A DNA stretch of 64,000 bases from Bryobacteraceae bacterium (GCA_025928545.1 JAICJH010000010.1:1-64000); one strand, 5' to 3'. Positions 1-10,365 are shown, numbered from the stretch's first letter. The notes: generated by a model from the sequence alone, not told the origin. Numbers and translations are program-made.

Positions 1-452
1 ACGCGGCGATCCGAAAGCGCCACCAGCTCAATATGTTCGAGTTGCTGGGAAGAAAACGGTAGTGCGCTGGCAATGCCCACGTTGTGGGTGAATTCCGTGA
101 GGACGCTGGACGCTGTGGCCAGACGGTCTTCGAGCGAATCGGCGGATTGCATCCGCGCATAGATACGCTGGCGCTCCGCCGGAGGCATGGGCCGCGCCGG
201 CACACTCGCCGCGAAATCGCGAAAAGCTTTATCGGTCGGGACGCGCCCGGCCGAGGCGTGGGGTTGAGCCAGATAGCCGTCTTCGGCCAGATCGGCCATC
301 ACATTGCGAATGGTTGCGGGGCTGAGAGAAAGGTGACGCAGGCGGGCAAGCGTCCGGGAGCCGACCGGTTCACCGGATTCGATATGGGCGCCAACGATCT
401 GATGAAGGATCGCTCGCTCCCGCGCCGTAAGTTGTCTTGATGCCGGCTGCAT
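1..452 (-). CDS. hrcA: Heat-inducible transcription repressor HrcA, N-terminal part (runs off window start)
   Basis: Reverse strand from ATG at 452 reads MQPASRQLTARERAILHQIVGAHIESGEPVGSRTLARLRHLSLSPATIRNVMADLAEDGYLAQPHASAGRVPTDKAFRDF, a typical HrcA wHTH. Absent from the ORF track because it has no stop in the window. Confidence 0.93.
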   Translation of the reverse strand, partial: MQPASRQLTARERAILHQIVGAHIESGEPVGSRTLARLRHLSLSPATIRNVMADLAEDGYLAQPHASAGRVPTDKAFRDFAASVPARPMPPAERQRIYARMQSADSLEDRLATASSVLTEFTHNVGIASALPFSSQQLEHIELVALSDRR

Positions 453-535
453 GCCTGAACGCCTGATTTCAATATATAACGAGCGTCCGCGCTGCGAAAA
501 CTATTTACTTGCGAAAATGGAGGTTTGAGGTGGGC

Positions 536-1612
536 ATGAAAGTCAGGACAGGCTGGGTTTTCCTTTTGCTCGCGGCGAATATCGCATTTGCAGATCAGGT
601 CACGCTGAAGAACGGCGACCGCGTGACAGGGGCAATCGTCAAGAAGGATGGCAACGATCTGACGATCAAATCCGATTTGATGGGTGTCATCAAGGTTGCC
701 TGGGATCAGGTAACCGATATCAAATCGAACGAGCCGCTGAGCGTGGTTTTGGCTGGGCAAACGGCTGAAAAACCCGCGGTAACGAAGGCGACAATCACGT
801 CCAGCGGCGGACAGATCACGCTGTCGGGTGGTCCGGCCGGAACGAAAACGGTGGCCCCGGCCGAGATCGCAGCCATTCGCGATAATTCCGAGGAGAGCGC
901 TTATGAACGACTGCTGAACCCCGGGCTATTTCAGCTGTGGACGGGAAACGCAACTCTGGGCCTGGCGGGAACCGCGGGCAACGCCGTGACCAGTACTTTC
1001 ACGTTTGGCGTGAATACCTCGCGAATCACACGGCATGACAAGATCGGGCTCTATTTCAATTCGGTGAAATCATCGGCCACCGTGAATCATGTCAGCGCCG
1101 GGACGGCACAGGCGATTCGCGGCGGGTGGAAATACGACCGGAAGTTCGGCTCACGCATGGAAGTGAATACCTTCAACGACTATGAATACGACCGGTTTCA
1201 GAGCCTCGATCTGCGCTTTGTCATCGGCGGAGGTTTGGGGTATCGCGCGTGGAAGAGTTCACGCGGCGCTCTTGCCCTCCAGGCCGGCCTCGATTACGAT
1301 CACGATAAATTCTCTCCCGCGGCACCTGCCGTTGCTTTCTCGCGAAACGGGTCGGAAGGCTACTGGGGCGATGATTTCGACTACAAGCTCAACAGCACGA
1401 CAAGCATCGTCCAGGGCTTCAGGATGTTTGACAGTCTTTCCGATGTGGGCGCCTACCGCGCGAACTTCGATCTTTCGTCGAATACAAAACTCCGCAAGTG
1501 GCTGGTTTGGAATTTGAGTTTCAGCGACAGGTATCTGAATGATCCGGTGCCTGGTCGGAAGAGAAATGATGTGCTGTACACGACTGGCCTGGGCGTCACC
1601 TTCGGGCATTAA
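536..1612 (+). CDS. DUF481 / YdiY-like outer membrane protein with signal peptide
   Basis: ATG at 536 after GGAGG; signal peptide MKVRTGWVFLLLAANIAFA; LKNGDRVTGAIVKKDGNDLTIKSDLMGVIKVAWDQV repeat, then a beta-barrel-like C-terminus. Confidence 0.8.
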   Translation: MKVRTGWVFLLLAANIAFADQVTLKNGDRVTGAIVKKDGNDLTIKSDLMGVIKVAWDQVTDIKSNEPLSVVLAGQTAEKPAVTKATITSSGGQITLSGGPAGTKTVAPAEIAAIRDNSEESAYERLLNPGLFQLWTGNATLGLAGTAGNAVTSTFTFGVNTSRITRHDKIGLYFNSVKSSATVNHVSAGTAQAIRGGWKYDRKFGSRMEVNTFNDYEYDRFQSLDLRFVIGGGLGYRAWKSSRGALALQAGLDYDHDKFSPAAPAVAFSRNGSEGYWGDDFDYKLNSTTSIVQGFRMFDSLSDVGAYRANFDLSSNTKLRKWLVWNLSFSDRYLNDPVPGRKRNDVLYTTGLGVTFGH

Positions 1613-1623
1613 CTAACGTCGAG

Positions 1624-2577
1624 TTAATTTTCCAGCGGCGTCTTTTCCGCCTTGTCGATTACGACGATATCGACCGGAATGCTTGCAACCTTCACAAGCC
1701 TGAGCCCAAGCTGCTTTTCAACTGCGTTGAAAATGTTCGGGAGGCCGCTTCCGGGATCGCTCGCAGTCTCCGGGGTGGGAGCATCACCGCCTCCTCCCCT
1801 GCCTGCGAGTAGGGGCATATTCGCACGCATCGCCGGCGTGATCCCAACACAGCCGGGGCAATCGACGTCCAGATTGAAGTCATACCTCCCGGTTAGACCG
1901 GTCTTATCGACAACGCGCGGCTGAACTACGCTCGCATCGTTTCCGAGCGCACGCGACACCATGAATCCCAGGCGCTCCAGAATTTCCGCCATCGAACGGT
2001 CCTGAAACTGAGCTCGCATCGCTCCCCCGCCCATACCGATCACCGATTGCGGTCCCGGGGGCAGAATGGCTTTGCCATCGGGCCCGAGCTTCGGTGGCGT
2101 CGGAGGGAAGGTGCGTTCCGGGGCTACCGCTTCCGCTGCCTGCATGGTTGGTTTGAGATTCGGCCCCGCCGCCGCGACGACTAACTCGTAGCCAGGGAAA
2201 GGCCGGGTTTCATGATGAACTTTCATCTGAAATCGCTCAATCAATAACTGCTGCAGCATGAGTTGAAACTGCTGCGTCGTGGTGGTCGGCGGCATGGTGG
2301 CAATGACGGTGAACAGACTGCTGTTTGGCGCTGTGAGCCAGGGTGGTCCGGAGATCTGGTCTGCGTGAACGTCATACGCTCTGATCAGCAGGGTGATTAG
2401 CGGCAGTTGAGTATACGTGATGCGGCCGGGATCGCTTGTGCCCGGCCCGCCTTTCGCCAGAAAAGAAGACCCGGGGACTATTTCGTTGCTGGCCGGCTTC
2501 ACCGATGCCGCATCGAATGCTGGTTGGGCGATTGCCGACAGGGAGAGAAGCAGAGATACAGACAGATTGCGAAGCAT
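1624..2577 (-). CDS. TIGR03435 family protein (Acidobacteria-specific, function unknown)
   Basis: MLRNLSVSLLLSLSAIAQPAFDAASVKPASN...LIRAYDVHADQISGPPWL...LLQQLLIERFQMKVHHETRPFPGYELVVA...VVDKTGLTGRYDFNLDV...EKQLGLRLVKVASIPVDIVVIDKAEKTPLEN. The track ORF is over-extended upstream; start set at ATG 2577. Confidence 0.88.
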   Translation of the reverse strand: MLRNLSVSLLLSLSAIAQPAFDAASVKPASNEIVPGSSFLAKGGPGTSDPGRITYTQLPLITLLIRAYDVHADQISGPPWLTAPNSSLFTVIATMPPTTTTQQFQLMLQQLLIERFQMKVHHETRPFPGYELVVAAAGPNLKPTMQAAEAVAPERTFPPTPPKLGPDGKAILPPGPQSVIGMGGGAMRAQFQDRSMAEILERLGFMVSRALGNDASVVQPRVVDKTGLTGRYDFNLDVDCPGCVGITPAMRANMPLLAGRGGGGDAPTPETASDPGSGLPNIFNAVEKQLGLRLVKVASIPVDIVVIDKAEKTPLEN

Positions 2578-2590
2578 TTTTCGGTCAACC

Positions 2591-3064
2591 TCATTCGAGA
2601 AACATTTCCATATACAGGTCCGACCGCGCATAAGGCGAGCGGCGAACCCGTTCCGGCGGCAGGTGCGCAAATCCGGCCGATTCATACAGGTGAATCGCGT
2701 TCGGAAGTTTGGTGCTGGTCTCCAGATAAAGCCTGCGCGCGCCCATTTCCTGCCCGCGTTCGATGACGCGGGCCAGCAGCTGCTTCCCAATTCCGCGGCC
2801 ACGAAATTCTTCCGCCACCGCCATCTTGCCGATTTCATACGAGCTGTCCGGCATGGCCAGCAAAGCGCAGCAACCGATCGCGCGGTGATCGTTCATTGCC
2901 ATGATGATTTCTCCACCCGGCTTCAGAATGTACTTCACCGGATCGCCGAGTACTTCCAGATCTTTTGACTCGACAGTGAAGAACTGCCTGATCCAGGCCT
3001 CGTTCAGTTCGCGAAAAGCAATTTCATCGCCGGCCTCGAAGGGCCGGAAGGTCACGGATATCAT
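2591..3064 (-). CDS. GNAT family N-acetyltransferase
   Basis: MAVAEEFRGRGIGKQLLARVIERGQEMGARRLYLETSTKLPNAIHLYESAGF: acetyl-CoA binding motif of GNAT proteins. Confidence 0.88.
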   Translation of the reverse strand: MISVTFRPFEAGDEIAFRELNEAWIRQFFTVESKDLEVLGDPVKYILKPGGEIIMAMNDHRAIGCCALLAMPDSSYEIGKMAVAEEFRGRGIGKQLLARVIERGQEMGARRLYLETSTKLPNAIHLYESAGFAHLPPERVRRSPYARSDLYMEMFLE

Positions 3065-3104
3065 CGGGTCTGTTGCTATTCAATCTACCCGATGAACCGG
3101 GAGC

Positions 3105-5219
3105 TTATTGCGCGGCAGGGGACGGGCCACCGTCGGACAGGGTGAAATTAACGTCGATCGTCGTCAACACTTCGACGGCGTTTCCGTTCAACAGCGTGGG
3201 CTTGTACTGCCATTGCTTCACTGCCTCCAATGCGGCAGGAATCAGCAGCGGCGGTCCTGAGATCACCTTGAGATCCTCAATGTACCCTTCCTTCGCGATA
3301 GTCGCTTCGAATTTAACCGTGCCCTGCTGGCGCGCCATTTTTGCGAGCGGTGGATAGACCGGCTTTACCGCGCTGAGGAGGTTTGCCGCCTGGACGTTGC
3401 CGCCGATCCGCTGGGGACCATTGGTGGCGTTGCCCGAAAACTGTGTTGCCGCGGGAATAAGACTGCCCATCATTTGACCAGGCGCTCCACTGGCGATGAC
3501 GGTCTGCGGCGCTGTAATTCGAAGTTCCGAAGTGTTATTCCCCATAGTCGCGAATGAGGCTGCCAGGTGCGAATCAAACGCCTTCGCGACCTCGATCGAT
3601 TTGACGGCGAGTTCGTACGACCATGGATCGCCCGGACGAAACGGAATCTGTGCGATGAGCTGATCGCGCGTCGAATCGGAAAGGCCGGCAACAACGATGT
3701 TGCCGAATTTCCGGGACTGCATCTGCTGGGCTGCGGCCAGTTCCTGCAGCTTCTTCTGCATTTCATTGAGGAGTGCTGTCCCTGCGGGATCTGATCCGTC
3801 CGCCTGCTTTTTCTTCAGCTCCGACAACTGGTTCAACATGAAGTTTTCAAGCGCCGGATTGGATTGTTGAACAACTGCCGGAGTCGGCCCCGCGCCGCCG
3901 CGCCCACCGGGCGCCGGACGTGCTGGAGCAATTGGCACCTGTGCCTGAACCGAGGCAGGCACAGGCGAGTTCGCGCCCACCGGTTTCACGAAATCAATAT
4001 TCACCACTCGCGTAGCCCCGCCCGCGCTCTTATCGAAATGCCAGTTCAACACAGCCTGCTGCACGCCTTTACGCAGGTCATCCGGTCCGCTGAGAATGGC
4101 ATCGTCAATTACCTCGCCGTTTGCATCCAGCCTGACCTGAACAACCACCGTACCTTCCACGCCCTTCATCAAAGCGTCCACTGGATAAGAAACAGGCGTC
4201 CGGTGCATCAACTGCGAGCCGTTCATGTTCACGCTGACACCTGGTCCATCCACCATCATCTGCGCCTGCGCATGCAACGGAACCACACTGGTGATGAACC
4301 AGCACGCGACAGCCATCGTGCACAGGGCCGCCACCTGACCCATAACCAAACGCTTCTTCGACATCCTGGCCTCGCGGACAATCCCCATCACTCTCTGCTT
4401 CAAATGGCGGCGGCGGAGAAACAGCGGCGCCGGCGCCAGGTCCAGTTCGGCGGTTACTCCGGCCATAGCCAGCAAAGTATCTACGTACGGCCCGCGAGCC
4501 TGCGTCATATCGATGACCGCCTGATCCACGGTCTGCTCACGCGATAGCTGAATCTCGCCCAACACCCACCAGATCGCCGGATGAAACCAGAAGACGGCCC
4601 GTACGATTTCCTCTCCCAGCGTGAACAGCCAGTCGCGCCGCTCAACGTGAAGCAATTCGTGGAACAAAATTGCATCACGCATAGCGTCGGACATAGTTGG
4701 AAAGTTCGCGGGCAACAGAACCACGGGGCGGAAGAAGCCAAATGTCACCGGACCACTGATCTGATCAGACAACAGAAGCCTGGTGTCGCGTGCCGAGTTG
4801 CTCCATTCGGCGGGCAGCGGGATGGCTTGCCCGTGTCGGCGGTATCCGGCGAGTTTCAACAAACCGGTTGCCAGCCAGAGCAGGCGCAATGCGACGCCAG
4901 CCAGTAAAAGCCACAATGCGATGGACGTCACCGGCGGAAACACGGGCCGCACGGCTGCGTTCATGCCGACATGCTCAGCCATTTTCACCGCCACAATCGG
5001 CGCGTTCGCCATCACGATGACTTCCGAGCGCCAGGCTCGCATCCACGGCAGCGCCAGGCAGGCAACCAGCAACACCTGCCAGTAAAGGAGCCGCGCGGCG
5101 GGCGCTTTGCCTCCGCCGCTCAGACGCAGCAGCGCCGGCAGCGCCGCGCCGATTCCGACCAGCAGGCCAATCTGCAATACGTAAGCAATGATGTTCGTCC
5201 AGACCTGTGTCGTATCCAT
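3105..5219 (-). CDS. M56 family metallopeptidase with two TonB-C-like domains (paralog 1)
   Basis: N-terminal TM helices, HELLHVERRDW zinc motif, IWWVLGEIQLSREQTVDQAV; then SYPVDALMKGVEGTVVVQVRL and VYPPLAKMARQQGTVKFEATIAKEG TonB-C-like repeats. Confidence 0.88.
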   Translation of the reverse strand: MDTTQVWTNIIAYVLQIGLLVGIGAALPALLRLSGGGKAPAARLLYWQVLLVACLALPWMRAWRSEVIVMANAPIVAVKMAEHVGMNAAVRPVFPPVTSIALWLLLAGVALRLLWLATGLLKLAGYRRHGQAIPLPAEWSNSARDTRLLLSDQISGPVTFGFFRPVVLLPANFPTMSDAMRDAILFHELLHVERRDWLFTLGEEIVRAVFWFHPAIWWVLGEIQLSREQTVDQAVIDMTQARGPYVDTLLAMAGVTAELDLAPAPLFLRRRHLKQRVMGIVREARMSKKRLVMGQVAALCTMAVACWFITSVVPLHAQAQMMVDGPGVSVNMNGSQLMHRTPVSYPVDALMKGVEGTVVVQVRLDANGEVIDDAILSGPDDLRKGVQQAVLNWHFDKSAGGATRVVNIDFVKPVGANSPVPASVQAQVPIAPARPAPGGRGGAGPTPAVVQQSNPALENFMLNQLSELKKKQADGSDPAGTALLNEMQKKLQELAAAQQMQSRKFGNIVVAGLSDSTRDQLIAQIPFRPGDPWSYELAVKSIEVAKAFDSHLAASFATMGNNTSELRITAPQTVIASGAPGQMMGSLIPAATQFSGNATNGPQRIGGNVQAANLLSAVKPVYPPLAKMARQQGTVKFEATIAKEGYIEDLKVISGPPLLIPAALEAVKQWQYKPTLLNGNAVEVLTTIDVNFTLSDGGPSPAAQ

Positions 5220-5232
5220 ATCGATTCCTTTT

Positions 5233-7194
5233 CTAAAGCAACCTGAAACTGAAAATCACCTGAGTTTGAACGCTGACCGGAGCGCCGTCTTTGGAGCCTG
5301 GCCTGAAACGCCAGCGCGCGAGAGCGTCGGTGGCCGCCCGGTCAAGCCCGGGATCCAGCGAGCCGATCACTTGAACATTCCGCGCCAGGCCGTCCGCACC
5401 GACCACCATCGACACCGTGACCGAACCGGATAGTCCAGCCTTCTTCGCACCATCCGTGTACACCGGGTCGTACTTCATAATCACCGCGGGAGGCGTGACG
5501 CCATTGCCTGCCTGGTATACGTCCGCAGGCAAAGGCGCGGGCGTTATGAGCGGCTGCTGCGCCGGGTTAAAAGCAGGCCCGATCCAGAGGCTCCAACGCT
5601 GCGGGTCGAAATTATTGACGAGCTCGATCTCAAGATTCGAATCGAAATCGTTCACAATCTGCCTGACCACTGCGGCGGCTGCGGCAGTCCACGTCGCACC
5701 GGCTTTCACCGGCAAACGCGATCGCAATTGGTTCGCGGCCCCTTCGGAGAGGCCGGCGATCCGGATTCCGTCCAACGCATGGCCGAGCGCACTGGATATT
5801 GTCGGCTGTAAGGTATTCACGTAAGCGCCGTCCATCCATATCGTGCGCGCCACAAATGTGGGTACGCTTCGCGGTGCGGCGTTCGTATTGATTCCAGGCG
5901 CAGCAGGAAAACTGGCCTGTGCATAAATTGGATTCACGAAATCGATACTGAGGGATCGTTTGGTATTCGCCTGCGTTGCGTCGAACTGCCAGTTCGGCAG
6001 GGAATCCACTGCCGCCTGGCAAAGCTCGCGAGGGCACCGGACCACCGTTTCATCGCTCAATTGGCCATCCGCACCGATTGTTGCCTCAACGATGATGCGC
6101 CCCTCAACGCCGCGCAAGAGCGCTTCCGCGGGATATGAAATCGGCGTCCGATAGACCAGCTTCGCGTTGCCCGCATTAACCGAAACTCCGGTCGCATCGG
6201 TTATTCGTTGCGGTGCGGCAGCGAGCGGGAGCGCTTCGCTGACAACCCAGGCAACTCCGGCGATTGCCGTGAGCGCGGCCGCCTGGCTGAATATCAGACG
6301 CATCTTCGAAAGCCTTCTCATCCGAACCTCCTGAACCAGTTCCAGCACGCGCCGCCGGAAATGGCGTCGCCGCAGGAACAGCGGAGCGGGTGCCAGATCC
6401 AGATGATTGCTTTCGGGCACAGGACTCGCCATTGCGAGCAACGCATCGACATAGCTTCCGCGTGCGTTGGTAATCTCAACCACAGTCTGATCCACCGTCT
6501 GTTCGCGAGCCAGCTGAATTTCGCCGAGAACCCACCAAATAGCTGGATGGAACCAAAATGCGGCGCGAACGATTTCTTCCGCGAAAGTGAAGAGCCAATC
6601 ACGGCGCTCCACATGCACCAGTTCATGACAGAGAATTGCGTCGCGCAGTTCCCCACGCAGATCTGGAAAACGCGCGGGCAACAGCACCACGGGATCGCGC
6701 CAGCCAAACGTCACCGGGCTGGCGATTTCATCCGAAACCAGCCAGCGGGCGCTGGTGGCGGTTGCAATTCTGAAAACCGGATCGGATTGCAGCGTCTGAC
6801 CGCGTCGCCGATAGCCGGCCAATCGGATCAGCCCCACCGCAAGCCACACGAGGCGGATCGCAATGCCCGCGGCGAGTAGCCACAAAATGATCTCGGCGAA
6901 AGAATATGGCCGCCGCAAAGAGACTGTAACAGCATTCCGGGAAGCTGGAGCCAGCGCTGACACTGGCGCCTGCACGGCCGGAAGGGTCTCGCTGGTTGCA
7001 TTGATGACTTCCTGCCGCCACGGCTGCACCCAGGGCAGGATCAGACAAGCCGCCAGCAACGTTTGCCAGAACAGCAACCTCGCGCGCGGGGTCCGGATTC
7101 GCAATAGCGGCGGAGCCAGTGCGCCCACTCCGACCAGCAGCCCCACCTGAAGCGCATACGCGATGATGTTGTTCCAGAGCTGTGCAGTATTCAT
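5233..7194 (-). CDS. M56 family metallopeptidase with two TonB-C-like domains (paralog 2)
   Basis: HELVHVERRDW, EIQLAREQTVDQTV; SYPAEALLRGVEGRIIVEATIGADG and VYTDGAKKAGLSGSVTVSMVVGADG. Confidence 0.88.
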   Translation of the reverse strand: MNTAQLWNNIIAYALQVGLLVGVGALAPPLLRIRTPRARLLFWQTLLAACLILPWVQPWRQEVINATSETLPAVQAPVSALAPASRNAVTVSLRRPYSFAEIILWLLAAGIAIRLVWLAVGLIRLAGYRRRGQTLQSDPVFRIATATSARWLVSDEIASPVTFGWRDPVVLLPARFPDLRGELRDAILCHELVHVERRDWLFTFAEEIVRAAFWFHPAIWWVLGEIQLAREQTVDQTVVEITNARGSYVDALLAMASPVPESNHLDLAPAPLFLRRRHFRRRVLELVQEVRMRRLSKMRLIFSQAAALTAIAGVAWVVSEALPLAAAPQRITDATGVSVNAGNAKLVYRTPISYPAEALLRGVEGRIIVEATIGADGQLSDETVVRCPRELCQAAVDSLPNWQFDATQANTKRSLSIDFVNPIYAQASFPAAPGINTNAAPRSVPTFVARTIWMDGAYVNTLQPTISSALGHALDGIRIAGLSEGAANQLRSRLPVKAGATWTAAAAAVVRQIVNDFDSNLEIELVNNFDPQRWSLWIGPAFNPAQQPLITPAPLPADVYQAGNGVTPPAVIMKYDPVYTDGAKKAGLSGSVTVSMVVGADGLARNVQVIGSLDPGLDRAATDALARWRFRPGSKDGAPVSVQTQVIFSFRLL

Positions 7195-7195
7195 G

Positions 7196-8023
7196 TCAGT
7201 TCTCCGTTGGAACTCTTTCCGCGTGATCTACGATCAGACTCTCGATCGGCGCCTTGCGTTTTTCAAGCGTCAGACCGAGTTTCTGAACCGACGAGAAGAT
7301 TGATACGACGTCCTGGTGATCTGCCGGCGGTTCAACGGGCAGGCTCGCGCGGTTCCTCGCGCCGGCCAGCGTAAGCGGAACATCCAGGCGGACATGATAC
7401 GGAACTTTGATGCCCGTCATATTGACCACGGGCAATTCCAGATACGGCGTCAGAGTGCGCGCGAACTCGGCCATGGTGATTCTGGGGGCGTCGAAGGTTC
7501 GTACTCCGTCTGGATTTGATCTTTCCGATGAAATCGTCCAAAAACCATCGCCTCCCTCGGTGCTGATCTTCTGTAGCATCGTCCGTCCAGTCATGTACTG
7601 CGTGTCTGGTTGGTTGTCGAGGGCGGCGTCATTCAGCTTTGGACCATCCTTGCCTGGCAGCAGAGCGTAAATTTGTTGCTCTCTTGCCTCGCGATGCAGG
7701 ACCAAACCGAAGCGATCCGCCAATAGTGCCTGAAGCATCACCGGTATCTGCTCTTTGGTTGCGCCCTCCGGCGGCTTCGCCATTAGACTGAAACCAGTTT
7801 TGGTAATCCAGTCCGGGCCGGAGACTTGAAACGCTTCCACCTTATATGCCAGCTGTATCAGATACTTCAGATTCACGGGCGAAAGATTGACGCGACTTTC
7901 CCCAATCGTTGAAGCGAAGACCGGTGGTGCTCCTGCCAGTTTGACTGACGCGACCTCGAACTGCGGCGCCGGCTGCGCATGGCAGATTCCGGCAACAACG
8001 GCGATGATGAGAGCGATCCGCAC
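7196..8023 (-). CDS. TIGR03435 family protein
   Basis: PAPQFEVASVKLAG...LAYKVEAFQVSGPDWI...MLQALLADRFGLVLHREAREQQIYALL...VQKLGLTLEKRKAPIESLIVDHAERVPTEN. Confidence 0.88.
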   Translation of the reverse strand: MRIALIIAVVAGICHAQPAPQFEVASVKLAGAPPVFASTIGESRVNLSPVNLKYLIQLAYKVEAFQVSGPDWITKTGFSLMAKPPEGATKEQIPVMLQALLADRFGLVLHREAREQQIYALLPGKDGPKLNDAALDNQPDTQYMTGRTMLQKISTEGGDGFWTISSERSNPDGVRTFDAPRITMAEFARTLTPYLELPVVNMTGIKVPYHVRLDVPLTLAGARNRASLPVEPPADHQDVVSIFSSVQKLGLTLEKRKAPIESLIVDHAERVPTEN

Positions 8024-8032
8024 GATAATCTT

Positions 8033-9973
8033 TCACAACAGCCGGAAATTCACTTCGATCTGTGCCCTGACCTTCACCGGGACGCCCCTGTTAGCACCCG
8101 GCCTGAACCTCCATTGCTGAACACATTCAACCGCTTTTTCGTCGAGACCCATGCCGAGACTCCTGACGACCTTGATGTCCTCGGCTTTTCCTTCCGTGTT
8201 GACGACCACGGAAAGCATCACGGAGCCGCTGTACTTCGCCTGGCGCGCTTCTTCGGTGTAAATCGGGTCGGTTTTGGAAAGCACCGCGGGCGGCGCCGTA
8301 CCGTTTCCCACGCTGAAAACGTCGTCCTGCGCCTGCGCGGTGAAAACCGGCGCCGGGCCGCCGGACCCGAATCCCTGTCCTACGCCACCGCCCTGACCTA
8401 TTCCAACTCCCCGCCCGGCGGCCGTGAACACCGGTGCCGCGCCCGGCAGAGTGACATGGATTTCAAACCCTCCGCCAGTTGTGCGGGCCAGCATTGTGGT
8501 CAGATGTGAATCGAAATCCTTCGCGGCCTTCGTCACAGACGCAAGCGCCTGAGCGGACCAGTCGTCGCCTGCATGGACCGGAAGTTTCGACAGCAATTCG
8601 TCGCGCGCTGAATCGGATAATCCACTCACGACGACGCGATCGATCCTGCCCGTCGTGAAAGCCCGGGCCAAACCACCTGAAGCGCCAACCGCTGAAACAC
8701 CGCTGCGCGACGCTATGGCAGGCATGGCCGGTCTCGCTCCGGACGGTCGCGCAAAACTGATATTCACCGTGCGGGTCGTCAGCGCCTCCGTTTTGTCGAA
8801 GTGCCAGTCCAGCACCGACTGCAAAACCGTTTTGCGCAGTTCATCCGGACCGCTCAGAATCATCGCGTCGGAAACTTCGCCGTTCGCGTTGAGCTTCAGT
8901 TGCACGACCACCATACCTTCGATGCCCTTCGATGACGCGTCCGCCGGATAGGGCACCGATGAGCGGTGCATCAGCGACGAGCCGTTCGTATTCACTGCCA
9001 CTCCCGGACCGTCGTTCACCACCTGCGGCGCAGCCATCAGGGGAAAGGCTCCCGTCGCCAGCCAGCAGGCAGCGGCCATCATCATGAACGCCCCGCCCAT
9101 CAGACACACCCAACGCGTTTTCGACATTGTTGACATACTTACCTCTTTCACCACTTCCATCAATCTCTTCTTCAGATGACGCCGGCGCAGAAACATCGGA
9201 GCCGGCGCCATCTCCACGGCGCCTGACGCGCTGGCCATCAGCAACAAAGTGTCAACGTAAGATCCGCGCGCGCGAGTTGTGTCGACCACTATCTGATCCA
9301 CCGTCTGCTCCCGGGCGAGTTGGATTTCTCCCAGCACCCACCAGATCGCCGGGTGGAACCACAGCACAGCGCGTACCAGTTCCTCGCCGATCGTGAACAG
9401 CCAGTCGCGACGCTCCACGTGGAGTAACTCATGGCAAAGGATGGCGTCGCGCATCTCCGGAGCCAGTGCGGGAAAATTGCCAGGCAGCAGGATGACCGGT
9501 TCGCGCCAACCGAATGTCACCGGACCGGTAACATCTCCGGAGACCAGCATTTGAGCACTCACCAATGAACCGGGCGGTCGCAATTCACGAGGTAATTCCT
9601 CACCACGCCCGCGGTATACGCTCAGCCGGACAAACCCCGTAACCAGCAGGATGAGACGAATGAAAATACCCGCCGCCAGAATCCAAAGTGCAACTGCCGC
9701 CACGGGGATGGCGACATGCGCCGGGCTTGACGACACCGGCGCGACAGCCGTGATCGTAGTGCTCACCTGTATCGCGCCGCCCACAACTTCCTGCCTCCAG
9801 CTTCGAATCCACGGCAACGCCAGGCAAGCGACCAGCAGAACCTGCCAGTACATCAGCCGCGCCCGCGGCATCCGAATCCGGAGCAAGGTTGGGGCGAGCG
9901 CACCCAGACCGACCATCAGGCCGATCTGGAGCGAGTAAGCCAGCGTATTGCTCCACGCCAGTGTGGTGCTCAT
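8033..9973 (-). CDS. M56 family metallopeptidase with two TonB-C-like domains (paralog 3)
   Basis: HELLHVERRDW, EIQLAREQTVDQIV; PYPADASSKGIEGMVVVQLKLNANG and IYTEEARQAKYSGSVMLSVVVNTEG. Confidence 0.88.
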   Translation of the reverse strand: MSTTLAWSNTLAYSLQIGLMVGLGALAPTLLRIRMPRARLMYWQVLLVACLALPWIRSWRQEVVGGAIQVSTTITAVAPVSSSPAHVAIPVAAVALWILAAGIFIRLILLVTGFVRLSVYRGRGEELPRELRPPGSLVSAQMLVSGDVTGPVTFGWREPVILLPGNFPALAPEMRDAILCHELLHVERRDWLFTIGEELVRAVLWFHPAIWWVLGEIQLAREQTVDQIVVDTTRARGSYVDTLLLMASASGAVEMAPAPMFLRRRHLKKRLMEVVKEVSMSTMSKTRWVCLMGGAFMMMAAACWLATGAFPLMAAPQVVNDGPGVAVNTNGSSLMHRSSVPYPADASSKGIEGMVVVQLKLNANGEVSDAMILSGPDELRKTVLQSVLDWHFDKTEALTTRTVNISFARPSGARPAMPAIASRSGVSAVGASGGLARAFTTGRIDRVVVSGLSDSARDELLSKLPVHAGDDWSAQALASVTKAAKDFDSHLTTMLARTTGGGFEIHVTLPGAAPVFTAAGRGVGIGQGGGVGQGFGSGGPAPVFTAQAQDDVFSVGNGTAPPAVLSKTDPIYTEEARQAKYSGSVMLSVVVNTEGKAEDIKVVRSLGMGLDEKAVECVQQWRFRPGANRGVPVKVRAQIEVNFRLL

Positions 9974-9975
9974 GG

Positions 9976-10365
9976 CTAGTCCTTGTCTTTTTCCGTCTTT
10001 TCCGTCCGCATGCGCGCGATCTCTTCCAGATCTTCACGGGAAAGATCGTGCTCTTCCACCAGATGAACCAGCAGCGGCTCGGCCGAACCGTTGAACACGC
10101 GGTTCACGAAGTCGCGAACCATGGCGCTGATGACCTTGACCTTCGGTTGTGCCGGCCGGTAAACGTGCGCGCGGTCCGTCTGATTTTTCTTGAGGTATTT
10201 CTTCTGTTCCAGGATTTTCATCATGGTCATCACGGTCGTGTAAGCTACCTTACGGCGCTTCAGCAGCGTTTCGTAGACTTCACGAACCGTGACCGTATCG
10301 TGTTCCCATACGACTTTCATGATTTCCAGTTCCTGTTGAGTGAGGATAGTGCTCTTGCGACGCAT
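9976..10365 (-). CDS. BlaI/MecI/CopY family transcriptional regulator
   Basis: LTQQELEIMKVVWEHDTVTVREVYETLLKRRKVAYTTVMTMMKILEQKKYLKKNQTDRAHVYRP: BlaI wHTH; directly upstream of M56 gene 3. Confidence 0.93.
   Translation of the reverse strand: MRRKSTILTQQELEIMKVVWEHDTVTVREVYETLLKRRKVAYTTVMTMMKILEQKKYLKKNQTDRAHVYRPAQPKVKVISAMVRDFVNRVFNGSAEPLLVHLVEEHDLSREDLEEIARMRTEKTEKDKD

Noticed and set aside
1613-1627. TTAACTaacgtcgAGTTAA inverted repeat between convergent genes as a terminator
   Set aside because: Only a 6-bp AT-rich stem overlapping both stop codons; too weak to call.
3864-4547. 227-aa plus-strand ORF inside M56 gene 1
   Set aside because: His/Arg-rich shadow frame; the minus strand encodes the M56/TonB protein.
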